The notes under the pieces were generated by a model, which was not told where the DNA came from, searched no databases, and saw only the letters and a program-made list of their open reading frames with translations. From Lachnospiraceae bacterium (GTDB taxonomy: Bacteria > Bacillota > Clostridia > Lachnospirales > Lachnospiraceae), in the NCBI GenBank assembly GCA_022792295.1, contig JAAWAR010000040.1, positions 1-43,463 of the forward strand: a stretch of DNA of 43,463 bases, in the 5' to 3' direction. Shown piece after piece: positions 1 to 7,671 of this stretch. How positions within the stretch are numbered: position 1 is the stretch's first letter; every line of letters starts with the position of its first letter. The position numbers and the translations under genes were made by a program.

Positions 1-28
1 CATGCCTTTTTCCTGATTCATATCCTAT

Positions 29-57
29 ATCTTAACCACATCAGGGAGAAAAGTCAA
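29..57 (-). promoter_or_regulatory. Possible promoter for a gene leaving the left edge
   Basis: On the minus strand TTGACT (plus 52-57) and TAAGAT (29-34) are separated by 17 bases, a reasonable sigma-A pair reading off the left edge. An ATG lies at 3-1 preceded by AGGAA, so a minus-strand gene may start at the very border. Only the first codon is in the window and the gene cannot be named. Weak, because no product supports it. Confidence 0.35.
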
Positions 58-230
58 GCACTATATTTGTCTCCCTGCCAAAAAGCCGGCCGGTCCCGGT
101 GCAAAAACTCTGTAAGCAAAGGCAGGCTTCCCCTCTGCCCCCGGAAGGGCTTCACAGCCGTTAACGGCGTCATATCCGCAAACTGCGGCCCCACCTGAAA
201 TTCCGGGCAAATTGGTTTGCAGTCAGAGAA

Positions 231-263
231 ACCTTGACACGGTGTTGTCATGGTTACTATAAT
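231..263 (+). promoter_or_regulatory. Promoter and palindromic operator of the WYL regulator
   Basis: TTGACA at 234-239 and a perfect TATAAT at 258-263 with an 18-base spacer lie 25 bases before the TTG start at 289. An imperfect inverted repeat, ACCTTGACA-N6-TGTCATGGT (231-254), covers the -35 and the spacer. A dyad in this place is typical of an autoregulator's operator. Promoter seen directly; operator role inferred. Confidence 0.7.
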
Positions 264-288
264 AGAATGAAGTTGCGGAGGTGACAAG

Positions 289-1206
289 TTGCAAGAAAAA
301 AGACTGTTTAGAATTTTGTATTACCTATTGGATAAAGGACATGCCACTGCCCCCGAATTAGCAGAGAAATTTGAAGTGTCCGTCCGCACAATTTATCGTG
401 ATGTTGACGCTATAAGCAGTGCGGGCATTCCTATCTATGTTACAACCGGAAGAAACGGCGGTATACAGTTCCTTGATCATTATGTCCTCAATAAATCCTT
501 TTTTTCTGACAGAGAAAAGTTTGAGATAGTATCCGGCCTGCAAAGCCTGTCAGCCGTTCAATATCCGGAGATAGACACCGTTTTGAAAAAACTTGGTGCA
601 ATTTTTCAAATCGGCTTAACGGATTGGATTGATGTGGATTTTTCCCGTTGGGGCAGTGCTGCGGAAAGCGAAAATAGATTATTTAGACACCTAAAACAAG
701 CCATATTAGAAAACCGTGAAATCACTTTTGATTATCACAATTCTACCAGCGATAGCGGCAGACGAAATGTATATCCATACAAATTGGTTTACAAAGATAC
801 GGCATGGTATTTATATGCTTTTTGTCTTTCACGAAATGAAAACAGACTGTTCCGTCTTTCAAGGATAAAAAACTTACTTTTAACCGAAGTACATTTCGAA
901 CGCAAGACAGGTGCAGACCAATATCATTCCGTTTTTCCAATGCCAGAAGAAATAGGAACCTTAATAGAGTTAGAATTGGAATTCACTTTAGATGTTGGCT
1001 ATAGGTTATTTGATACGCTGGACGATACAGCTATCACAAAACATGAAAGCGGATATACGGTTAAGCTCACCCTGCCGGAGAATAATTGGCTATATGATTT
1101 TCTTATGTCATTCGGAGACAAGGTAACCATAATCCGGCCTAAATCTATTCGTCAAACATTGCAAGCAAAGCATGCGGCTGCAAGAGCTCATCATAAAGGA
1201 GAATAA
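289..1206 (+). CDS. WYL-domain (YafY/DeoR-like) transcriptional regulator
   Basis: A 305-residue DNA-binding regulator. Residues 1-60 form a winged HTH_11-type helix-turn-helix (ELAEKFEVSVRTIYRDVDAI). After a linker comes the WYL ligand-sensing domain (about 135-215, with YPYKLVYKDTAWYLYAFC and the RLFRLSRI strand), then a C-terminal WCX-like tail. WYL proteins bind ligands such as nucleic-acid pieces or nucleotides and often control stress or efflux genes. The start is TTG at 289, chosen because GGAGGTGA (277-284) sits seven bases upstream. It is the first gene of an AT-rich islet and is followed four bases later by a uracil-DNA-glycosylase-family gene, so the two are probably co-transcribed. 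A palindrome in the promoter suggests autoregulation. The family call is secure; the target is unknown. Confidence 0.9.
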   Translation: MQEKRLFRILYYLLDKGHATAPELAEKFEVSVRTIYRDVDAISSAGIPIYVTTGRNGGIQFLDHYVLNKSFFSDREKFEIVSGLQSLSAVQYPEIDTVLKKLGAIFQIGLTDWIDVDFSRWGSAAESENRLFRHLKQAILENREITFDYHNSTSDSGRRNVYPYKLVYKDTAWYLYAFCLSRNENRLFRLSRIKNLLLTEVHFERKTGADQYHSVFPMPEEIGTLIELELEFTLDVGYRLFDTLDDTAITKHESGYTVKLTLPENNWLYDFLMSFGDKVTIIRPKSIRQTLQAKHAAARAHHKGE

Positions 1207-1210
1207 AAAT

Positions 1211-1804
1211 ATGAATATAGAAAAAACACTTGTAAAAAGAGTGGGTACAGCAAACGGTATATATTTAAACAACATTGATATTGACCCTCTTGCGATTCAG
1301 GCAATTATGATAAATGAAGTCGTCCCCTCTGACCCCCTGCAAGACTTTTATGGAGCCCGCGACGCGGATTATCTGAAAACAACGATCCCTCTTTTTCAGA
1401 GGGCGGGAACGGAGGTTACTTCTGTACAAGATATATTACAAATTGGTATCTATATCACAAATGCCGTAAAGACTCCAAAGACAGAATATGTCATTGATAA
1501 AAGCAGTATCGAAAAAAGTCTGCCTTATTTAGAAGCAGAGCTTTCTTTATTCCCCAGCATAAAGGTCATTATGCTTATGGGTGACGTTGCAAAGAAAGCC
1601 TTTAACATGATTGCGAAAAAGTCAGCAAAGAAAAATATTATTCCGGCCGTTTCCACCTATAAATTGCGGAACAGCGAAATCTATTATGAAGGTATAAGAG
1701 TAATGCCGTCATACATCATGACAGGGGGAAACATCTTAATCGAAAAATCAAAAGTAAAAATGGCAGCCGAGGACATAGCCGCTATGTTAGAAATAATCAA
1801 GTAA
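1211..1804 (+). CDS. Uracil-DNA glycosylase family protein
   Basis: 197 residues. The start at 1211 is chosen because AAAGGAG (1196-1202) lies at the right distance; a longer reading from 1172 would overlap the upstream gene and has no ribosome site. The fold resembles the UDG superfamily: an N-terminal segment with VPSDPLQDFYGARDADYL and a later strand KVIMLMGDVAKKAFN, matching the family's central beta-strand and following helix. A conventional catalytic Asp/His signature is not obvious, so activity on uracil in DNA is uncertain. Proteins of this kind often accompany a WYL/YafY regulator in Firmicutes, as here. The stop codon at 1802-1804 directly abuts the broken end of a transporter gene, so the downstream partner has been lost or deleted. 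The operon partner upstream is the WYL gene. Confidence 0.7.
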   Translation: MNIEKTLVKRVGTANGIYLNNIDIDPLAIQAIMINEVVPSDPLQDFYGARDADYLKTTIPLFQRAGTEVTSVQDILQIGIYITNAVKTPKTEYVIDKSSIEKSLPYLEAELSLFPSIKVIMLMGDVAKKAFNMIAKKSAKKNIIPAVSTYKLRNSEIYYEGIRVMPSYIMTGGNILIEKSKVKMAAEDIAAMLEIIK

Positions 1805-1805
1805 A

Positions 1806-2753
1806 ACTCCTGTCGTGCAATCGAGCATACCACTCATGCAGGAAAAAGACAGCCTTATACCGTCCAACGCCATTGTCAGTCAAATAAATATGCTTGCTAA
1901 TCTGATTGGGCCGGTATCAGCAGGACTATTTTATAGTGTAGCCGGAAAAGCAGATTTGCAGCATGTTCGAATTATCTTTTTGGTGTGTGCTATTTGCTTT
2001 TTCTCTGCTGCTGTCCTTGAAGCGTTTATTAAAATACCGAACATCACATTGCCCCCCATCAGCACTCCATTATACGCTGTAAAAAAAGGCTTAGGCGAAA
2101 GTTTTTATTTCCTAACGTCAAAGCAGGTATATGTATTCAAAGCCATTCTTCTAAATGCTGTTTTTGTTTTACTGATACAGCCCTTAATTACAACAGGAGC
2201 ACCATTCATAATCCGAGTTGTACTTAATTTAAGCGCTGTATTCAATGGCCTGTCACAGGCTTTCATGGGAGCTGCCGGACTCATAGGCGGGATAATTGCC
2301 GGAGCGCCTGCAAATGAATTCAAAGCAGACAGAATCTATTGGTTGTTTTGGATTATGGGACTGTCAATAGCCGCTTTCGGCGGCATCCTTTTGTTCAATC
2401 TTTCTGCAAGCTTGACCTATATCATATTTGTAAGTATTGGCATTATTATTTTCATAAGCGCAAGCATGGCAGGGATTTTTATTATGTCAGCCATTCAGCA
2501 GAATGTACCTGATGCCATGTTAGGCTGTATCATGTCCTTTTATTCAGCAATAGTAAACGCTGCCCTGCCCATAGGTATTTTGTTCTATGGCTGTCTATAT
2601 GAAAAGTTTGCCAATCACCTTCCCGTTATCATGTTTTTAACCTCAGCCACAATATTAATCGTAGGCTATATCGGCAAAAAAACCTATCGCTGTTTGCAGA
2701 ACGGCAAAAGCCGGCTGCTTTTCAGAAAGAAGAAAATCCAAAAATCCTATTGA
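1806..2753 (+). pseudogene. MFS efflux transporter, N-terminal third missing
   Basis: The frame reads TPVVQSSIPLMQEKDSLIPSNAI, the standard mid-N-domain segment of drug/macrolide-type MFS exporters, and continues through about eight membrane helices to a Lys/Arg-rich C-terminus. Family members have about 400-420 residues; about 100 residues (the first three or four helices) are absent. Homology begins within two bases of the stop codon of the preceding gene, as if a deletion fused the two loci. The only starts available are GTG at 1815 or internal codons, none with a ribosome site. A few IPLM-type positions read IPLMQEKDS instead of the usual two-residue-longer form. A working transporter is unlikely. 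Confidence 0.8.
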
Positions 2754-2776
2754 CATATTCTGTTTTGATATGCAAT

Positions 2777-2804
2777 ATTAGTTATGTAACTAATGTAATA
2801 TAAT
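2777..2804 (+). promoter_or_regulatory. TetR-type operator overlapping a promoter
   Basis: A perfect 8-bp inverted repeat, ATTAGTTA-TG-TAACTAAT (2777-2794), lies just upstream of TATAAT (2799-2804). It is 36 bases before the ATG of the TetR-family gene. No good -35 hexamer is seen at 17 bases, so the core promoter may be weak. A short-spaced palindrome beside a tetR start is the usual arrangement for autoregulation. Confidence 0.75.
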
Positions 2805-2829
2805 AAATTTTGCAACACGAGGGAATCAT

Positions 2830-3386
2830 ATGCCACCCAACGTCAAAATAACAAAAGCTATGATTTTGAACGCTGTTTTAAAGATCACGCAGGAAACAGG
2901 ATTTGAAAGCGTAAACGCAAGAAGGATAGCAAATAAGTTACAATGTTCAACACGTCCCATGTTTACTTGCTATAAAAATATGGAGGAATTAAAAAAAGAT
3001 TTTCTTGATTTTGCTTTTGAATACTATAATCAGTATGCTGCGAATTACAATGCATCTGCCAAGGTGAAACCTTGTCTTTTTCTGCCGCTTTCCTACATAG
3101 CATTTGCCAGAGAGGAAACACATTTATTCAAACTTCTGTTTATCGATAATATGGATTTAGATATGGTAAAAGCAAATGATTTTTATAAAGAAATCGGTAA
3201 CGTGGAAAAGACAAAAACGTTTTCAAACATACTGGGTGTAGAATTAGAGCGTGCAAAGGAGATTTTTTAGATTTATTCCTTTATTCGCATGGTATCGCTG
3301 TCCTGACCGCAACAGGAAAAATGGCATTGGATCAGGATGATATAGAAAAAATGCTATTCAATTTTCTGTCTGCATTCAGCAGTTAA
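2830..3386 (+). pseudogene. TetR/AcrR-family regulator, frameshifted near the C-terminus
   Basis: The first frame (2830-3270) gives 146 residues: an N-terminal TetR helix-turn-helix (ILNAVLKITQETGFESVNARRIANKLQCSTRP region, residues 10-40) and most of the ligand domain, stopping after RAKEIF. The next frame continues directly as LDLFLYSHGIAVLTATGKMA and ends at TAA 3384-3386 with FNFLSAFSS, the expected end of this family. Restoring one T to the T6 run at 3263-3268 joins the two parts into about 185 residues. So either one base was lost or the run was misread. The DNA-binding domain and its likely operator are intact, so the truncated protein could still bind DNA. It probably controlled the neighbouring exporter. 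Confidence 0.8.
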
Positions 3387-3505
3387 AAAAACGCATTTGC
3401 CAATATTTTTCAAAAAGGCAGGTATTTAAAATAAAAGCAAACGAATATTTAATTGACTTCTATAATAACTATGACGAGGACAGCCGCCTTAAACAACAGC
3501 ATGGA

Positions 3506-4222
3506 ATGGTTGAATTTCTTACCACCATGCGTTATATACAGCTGTATTTAAAGCCTGGCTATCGTGTGCTTGAGATTGGCGCTGGTACAGGACGCTATTC
3601 TCATACGTTGGCACGTCAGGGATTTATGGTTGACGCGGTAGAATTGATCGAACACAACATAGAGGTTTTCCGAAAAAACACTTTACCAAATGAAACTATT
3701 TCTATCATTCAAGGTAATGCCTTAGACTTGTCTGTTTTCCCGGACAATCAGTATGACATCACACTTCTGTTAGGCCCTCTGTATCATCTTTATACCAAAG
3801 CAGATAAGCAGCAGGCAGTTCGTGAGGCAATCCGCGTAACGAGACACGGGGGCATAATTTTTGCCGCATACGTTATTTCCGATGGTTGTTTGCTTGACGA
3901 GGGATTTCATCGAAACCATATCCATGTTGCAGAATATATAAAAAATGGACTGCTTGACGCTGAAACTTTTGCCGCGAAATCTGCGCCAAAGGACTTGTTT
4001 GAACTTGTCCGCAAAGAGGATATAGATGATTTAATGTCAATATTCCCAACAACCAGACTTCATTATGTTGCGGCAAACGGCTGCTCCTTATTTATGCGGG
4101 AAGCTATTGATGCTATGGATACCGATGCATTTCAGCTATATCTGAACTATCATTTCGCCATTTGTGAGCGTGAAGATTTATTGGGTGTTACGAGCCATGC
4201 ACTTGATATTTTTAAGAAGTAA
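3506..4222 (+). CDS. Class I SAM-dependent methyltransferase (start uncertain)
   Basis: A Methyltransf_11/25-type enzyme. Motif I is LEIGAGTGRYSHTLA (residues about 21-35 of the 238-residue reading), motif II follows at VDAVEL, and ITLLLGPLYHLY is motif IV. It should transfer methyl from S-adenosylmethionine to a small molecule, substrate unknown. The first ATG at 3506 has no ribosome site. The frame is open upstream and encodes IKANEYLIDFYNNYDEDSRL, a normal N-terminus for the family. At the expected start position, 3431-3433, the codon is ATA, eight bases after AGGCAGG. Thus the native start was probably ATG mutated to ATA; either translation starts weakly at ATA or a shortened protein is made. 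Last gene of the AT-rich islet. Confidence 0.85.
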   Translation: MVEFLTTMRYIQLYLKPGYRVLEIGAGTGRYSHTLARQGFMVDAVELIEHNIEVFRKNTLPNETISIIQGNALDLSVFPDNQYDITLLLGPLYHLYTKADKQQAVREAIRVTRHGGIIFAAYVISDGCLLDEGFHRNHIHVAEYIKNGLLDAETFAAKSAPKDLFELVRKEDIDDLMSIFPTTRLHYVAANGCSLFMREAIDAMDTDAFQLYLNYHFAICEREDLLGVTSHALDIFKK

Positions 4223-4419
4223 TTTTATTTTGTTGATAGGTAAAGCCCTCATATCGGGAAAGCCAGCGCCTCATTTGCCGATCGCTTGGTCCTTGTTTAG
4301 ACCAGCAGCTTCTCCCATTTTAATCCCTGATCGTTCCGGTAAGAAGATCCGCCAAACCCTTCCGAGAACGGCTGCAGGGCCGTATTTAGAAAATATCTCT
4401 AAACTTTTTCACACTCCTG

Positions 4420-4448
4420 TTGACAATTCCGCGTTTTTATGCCATAAT
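4420..4448 (+). promoter_or_regulatory. Promoter of mgsA
   Basis: TTGACA (4420-4425), 17-base spacer, CATAAT (4443-4448), followed by GAGGAGGGA (4468-4476) and ATG at 4484. The stretch 4223-4419 between the methyltransferase and this promoter holds no gene that can be recognised; composition returns there to the higher GC of the rest of the window. Confidence 0.75.
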
Positions 4449-4483
4449 CTCGAAATCCAAACAATCGAGAGGAGGGAACCATT

Positions 4484-4948
4484 ATGGATTTATTAACACT
4501 GACAATCGGGAAACAGAAAAATATCGCACTCATTGCCCATGACAGCAAAAAGCATGCGCTGATCGACTGGTGCGAAGCGAATAAAGAGATTTTAAAATGT
4601 CATTTTTTATGCGGAACCGGTACTACCGCCCGGATGATTACCGATGCTACCGGACTTCCGGTGAAGGGCTATAACAGCGGGCCTCTAGGCGGGGACCAGC
4701 AGATCGGTGCAAAGATCGTCGAGGGAAGGGTCGATTTTGTCGTCTTCTTTTCTGATCCTCTGGCTGCACAGCCGCATGACCCGGACGTCAAGGCTCTTTT
4801 GCGGATCGCCCAGGTCTACGATATTCCGATCGCCAACAACAAGGCGACTGCGGACTTTTTGATTACATCCCCGCTTATGAATTCCGAATACGAGCACACT
4901 GTAATCAATTTCCATCAGAATATCAAAGAACGGGCCGGTTCCCTTTAA
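4484..4948 (+). CDS. mgsA: Methylglyoxal synthase
   Basis: 154 residues, the usual length. The enzyme turns dihydroxyacetone phosphate into methylglyoxal and phosphate, a bypass that relieves sugar-phosphate build-up. Conserved features are visible: the N-terminal IALIAHDSKK (catalytic-site His and phosphate-binding residues), GTGTTARMI, SGPLGGDQQIGA with the catalytic Asp, and FFSDPLAAQPHDPDVKALLR with the second Asp and His. The start ATG has a strong GAGGAGGGA site. The gene is monocistronic, with its own promoter upstream and a terminator whose 5' arm is formed by its own last codons. Family assignment is certain. Confidence 0.97.
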   Translation: MDLLTLTIGKQKNIALIAHDSKKHALIDWCEANKEILKCHFLCGTGTTARMITDATGLPVKGYNSGPLGGDQQIGAKIVEGRVDFVVFFSDPLAAQPHDPDVKALLRIAQVYDIPIANNKATADFLITSPLMNSEYEHTVINFHQNIKERAGSL

Positions 4949-4965
4949 GGGCCGGCCCGTTTTAT
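4929..4965 (+). terminator. Rho-independent terminator of mgsA
   Basis: AACGGGCCGG (4929-4938) pairs with CCGGCCCGTT (4952-4961), then TTTATAA. The stop codon at 4946-4948 lies in the loop, so the hairpin overlaps the end of the coding sequence. Confidence 0.9.
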
Positions 4966-5145
4966 AAAAGTGCAGTCTGCCACACGGCCTGATACTGCTG
5001 ACGGCATAATTGTGCCTTGCTCCGGATAACGTGGAAGCCTTCCCTTTTCAGCCTTGGCATCTTCCTTTGGCAGCGATTCCGATTTACTCCCCATTGCAGG
5101 CAGGCCGCCGGCCCAAACCGCCATTGGCGCCTGTCTGGCAGCGGC

Positions 5146-5619
5146 TCATTTCCCCTGCGTGCAGTTTGCCGCATCAATGGCAATCACCATAAGCAGCGCC
5201 ATCCGTTCATCTGCCGGATTCCCGAAGTCGATCACATAGGTATCTCCCCAACGGAATAATTCCTTCGTGATATGAACAGCCACGCTGCAGCCGTCATATA
5301 CGTCGTACTCCCAGCCCATGAAGTCTCCCTCTGCCCTCCAGCCGTTTAAGTCTATCTCATATTTAGGATTAAACAGGGTAAACCGCTTTTCGATCTTTCC
5401 CCTTGTCACGCCGTCCATCTCGATCTCAAAGACAGGAAGAAACGTCAAAAGCTTTTCCTTAATCAGTCCAACCTCTCTGCCGGAGGCATCATACACGTGA
5501 AGCCGATGTCCCAGCGACAAAAATTCCGCCTTCACAAAATACTTCACATTCCCGTTTTCATCGTACACATCATAAGTATCCGTCCATGAAAAAACTCTCT
5601 GTTTGATCAACAGCTTCAT
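5146..5619 (-). CDS. LURP-one-related / phospholipid-scramblase-fold protein
   Basis: 157 residues. Pattern of alternating beta strands with YDVYDENGNVKYFVKAEF near residue 16 and RLHVYDASGREVGLIKEK near 40 matches the LOR/Tubby-like family that is common in Firmicutes. Biochemical role is unknown; no signal peptide or membrane helix is seen. ATG at 5619 follows GGTGAGGAG. It starts nine bases after the stop of the TrmH-family gene and is probably in the same transcript. Region 4966-5145 beyond it holds nothing recognisable. Confidence 0.8.
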   Translation of the reverse strand: MKLLIKQRVFSWTDTYDVYDENGNVKYFVKAEFLSLGHRLHVYDASGREVGLIKEKLLTFLPVFEIEMDGVTRGKIEKRFTLFNPKYEIDLNGWRAEGDFMGWEYDVYDGCSVAVHITKELFRWGDTYVIDFGNPADERMALLMVIAIDAANCTQGK

Positions 5620-5628
5620 TTTTGCTCC

Positions 5629-6492
5629 TCACCTTCTCTGTTGCAGCTCCTCTTTTGCCAAGCCGCAGCGCCTTCTTCCCAGTTCCCAAAACGCCACTGC
5701 GCTAGCAGCCGCCACGTTTAAGGAATCCACGCCATGCGACATGGGGATTTGCACTGTATAATCGCAGTCTGCGATCGTCTCCGCCGCCAGGCCGTCTCCC
5801 TCCGTCCCCAAGACAACGGCCAGCTTTTCGGCTTTTGTCAGTCTCGGGTCATCTATTTGGACGGTATTGTCCCGCAGTGCCATAGCGGCCGTTTGAAAGC
5901 CCAGCCGCTTTAAAAAGGCCATGCCGGCCTTTGGCCAGGGGACTGCCTTGTCAAAAAAAGTCCAGGGAATCTGGAATACCGTCCCCATACTCACCCGCGC
6001 AGCCCTGCGGTACAGAGGATCGCTGCAGCCCTGTGTCAAAAGCACGGCGTCCATGCAAAGGGCAGCGGCAGACCGGAAAATGGCCCCCACATTGGTCGGA
6101 TTCATCACATTTTCCAGCACCGCGATCCGGCAGGCCCCCGCACAGACCTCCGGCACAGAAAAGAGCACCGGCCGCCGCATGGCGCAGAGCAAACCGCGGG
6201 TCATGGAAAAGCCGGGCAGCTTTGCAAATACAGACAGCCCTGCCACGTAAACCGGCACATTTCTGCACCGCAGAAGGATCTCTGCGGTCTCCCGGTTCTC
6301 CTGTCCCTTCTCCATCAAAAGTGACAAGGGCTCATACCCTGCATCCAGCGCGCGGCCGATGACCTTTGGGCTCTCCGCAATAAAAATTCCCCGCTCCGGT
6401 TCATAATAATGGAGGAGCTGGGTCTCCGGCAGCCTGGCATATGGATCCAGCTCTGCCGCGCCAAAATCTGTGATTTCGATCCTGTCAGCCAT
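5629..6492 (-). CDS. TrmH/SpoU-family RNA 2'-O-methyltransferase
   Basis: 287 residues. An N-terminal substrate-recognition region (about 1-110) is followed by the SPOUT catalytic domain with its three motifs: ENVMNPTNVGAIFRSAAAL (about 128-146), VVLGTEGDGL (about 225-235) and IPMSHGVDSLNVAAASAVAF (about 248-267). These form the trefoil knot that binds S-adenosylmethionine. It should methylate a ribose in rRNA or tRNA; the exact target cannot be told. ATG at 6492 follows GGAGAATACAT. It sits downstream of a TetR gene (62-base gap) and upstream of the LURP-like gene (nine bases), suggesting one operon. Confidence 0.92.
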   Translation of the reverse strand: MADRIEITDFGAAELDPYARLPETQLLHYYEPERGIFIAESPKVIGRALDAGYEPLSLLMEKGQENRETAEILLRCRNVPVYVAGLSVFAKLPGFSMTRGLLCAMRRPVLFSVPEVCAGACRIAVLENVMNPTNVGAIFRSAAALCMDAVLLTQGCSDPLYRRAARVSMGTVFQIPWTFFDKAVPWPKAGMAFLKRLGFQTAAMALRDNTVQIDDPRLTKAEKLAVVLGTEGDGLAAETIADCDYTVQIPMSHGVDSLNVAAASAVAFWELGRRRCGLAKEELQQRR

Positions 6493-6554
6493 ATGTATTC
6501 TCCCATTCCGGCCGCTCTGTCAGGCCTTATTTTCCTCTCCCTTTTCCAGCCGGT

Positions 6555-7106
6555 TTACCCACTCGACGTACCCCTTACCATAAACGCAAAGCTCTTGTCG
6601 GCCATGACCTGCCGGCCTGTAAAATATCCGGCCTTCTCCAACAGGATAAAGCCGTGCAGCGCACTCCGAAAGCCCCTGGAAAAATGAACCGAATCCTCCT
6701 CGGCAATCTCGTACTGGCAGACCACATTGCGGATCACACGGATGCTCGCTCGGCCGACATCGCTCGCCGCACCATCCTCGTCAAGCAGCGGAAGGCCGAT
6801 CACGGCCCGGTAGAGCTCATAATTTTCCCGAACAAACAGACGATATTCGTCTACCAGCGCATAGAGCGCCTCATCTCGCCTTTTGCCCTCGGTCGCCCGT
6901 TCCAGGACCCCGTTTAACTGCGCCGCGGCATGTGTCCCGATCGCCCGGTTCACGTCATCAATGCTGTTTATATGGTTATACAGGGAGGCCGCCTTTACAT
7001 GCAGACACTGCGCCAGCTCGCGGACGGAAAAATTGCCGTAGCCCTTCTCCTCCACAAGCTTCGTCGCCTCCGCCACGATCATATCCATCGTAAGTCCCCT
7101 TCGCAT
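6555..7106 (-). CDS. TetR/AcrR-family transcriptional regulator
   Basis: 183 residues from ATG at 7106, chosen because GGGGGAG lies seven bases upstream; the earlier ATG at 7112 is too close to that site. N-terminal TetR helix-turn-helix: ATKLVEEKGYGNFSVRELAQ then LHVKAASLYNHINSIDDV (about 10-48). The C-terminal domain (about 75-180) resembles the WHG/TetR_C_13 ligand domain, with HGFILLEKAGYF before the end. Transcribed from a clear promoter (7173-7201). It may regulate itself and the TrmH-LURP genes behind it; ligand unknown. Confidence 0.88.
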   Translation of the reverse strand: MRRGLTMDMIVAEATKLVEEKGYGNFSVRELAQCLHVKAASLYNHINSIDDVNRAIGTHAAAQLNGVLERATEGKRRDEALYALVDEYRLFVRENYELYRAVIGLPLLDEDGAASDVGRASIRVIRNVVCQYEIAEEDSVHFSRGFRSALHGFILLEKAGYFTGRQVMADKSFAFMVRGTSSG

Positions 7107-7172
7107 CCGCATCTCCCCCTCTGCCCAGCCGCATAAGCACTCTATTTGCCTGCCGTTTTCTTCTCTGCTGAA

Positions 7173-7201
7173 ATTATAACCGATACGGGCACAAAATACA
7201 A
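7173..7201 (-). promoter_or_regulatory. Promoter of the TetR-TrmH-LURP group
   Basis: Minus strand TTGTAT (plus 7196-7201), 17 bases, TATAAT (7173-7178). Located about 70 bases upstream of the TetR start. Confidence 0.7.
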
Positions 7202-7261
7202 CTGATTTGCAGTACCACAAAATCCCCTTCAGTTGGACGAAGGCCTCTTGCCAATCGCCTC

Positions 7262-7371
7262 TTAGACAATACTCATGTACTGCCCGGCCAGATCGTGCGC
7301 GTCGTTGACGTCGTTTACAATAGAGCCCTTTAAGTCCGCGTTCACCAGGACAGCCCGTGCATCTATGGGGC
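7262..7371 (-). pseudogene. Possible 3' remnant of a lost gene
   Basis: The minus frame ending at TAA 7262-7264 reads as a plausible protein tail: VLVNADLKGSIVNDVNDAHD followed by LAGQYMSIV. It has no start and runs upstream into a dispersed repeat (7387-7414). The rest of the 565-base gap between the TetR gene and the C-S lyase holds only that repeat, a hairpin at 7612-7651, and plus-strand frames that do not look like real genes. No family recognised. Confidence 0.3.
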
Positions 7372-7386
7372 GTCGTACCCTCTTTT

Positions 7387-7414
7387 TACGGAAAAGCGAA
7401 GCGGTACATAAGGC
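7387..7414 (+). repeat. Dispersed 28-bp repeat, copy 1
   Basis: Identical except for one base to 18448-18475, which lies in the core of fold-back element 1. Here it is flanked by GTACC (7376-7380) and GGTAC (7402-7406), which with the internal CTTTTT/AAAAG make a small nested hairpin. Likely a trace of the same family of palindromic elements. Confidence 0.65.
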
Positions 7415-7611
7415 CCGAATGGTACGAGTCCGACGATCCGAAGCGTCTGGTGCCGCTCTTTGGGCCGGAGGCTAACATCGTTGTGATCGTAGTCGGGGAT
7501 CCACCCCGCAACAGAAGCCAGTTCTTCCGCTCCAACTATACCATGGCCAAGCTGACCAGCAAAGCCATAAAGCTGCCCGAGCATTGGATGGCATAAATCT
7601 GATACGCTTCA

Positions 7612-7651
7612 CAGGACACGGAAGCGGGAATATCCCCCGCTTCTGTGTCCT
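7612..7651. other. Long hairpin between convergent ends
   Basis: CAGGACAC-G-GAAGCGG pairs with CCGCTTC-T-GTGTCCTG, about 16 bp with one mismatch. It lies 20 bases past the stop of the C-S lyase gene, but no T tract follows on either strand. It may protect the 3' end of the mRNA or be a weak terminator. Confidence 0.5.
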
Positions 7652-7671
7652 GCCTCTATACCGTTCCTCTC

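Noticed and set aside
4966-5145. Small plus-strand ORFs between 5010 and 5259
   Set aside because: They overlap the LURP-one-like gene on the other strand or lack ribosome sites, and look like shadows.
7357-7596. Plus-strand ORF of 79 codons
   Set aside because: No ribosome site, it runs through the dispersed repeat and shows no recognisable family.
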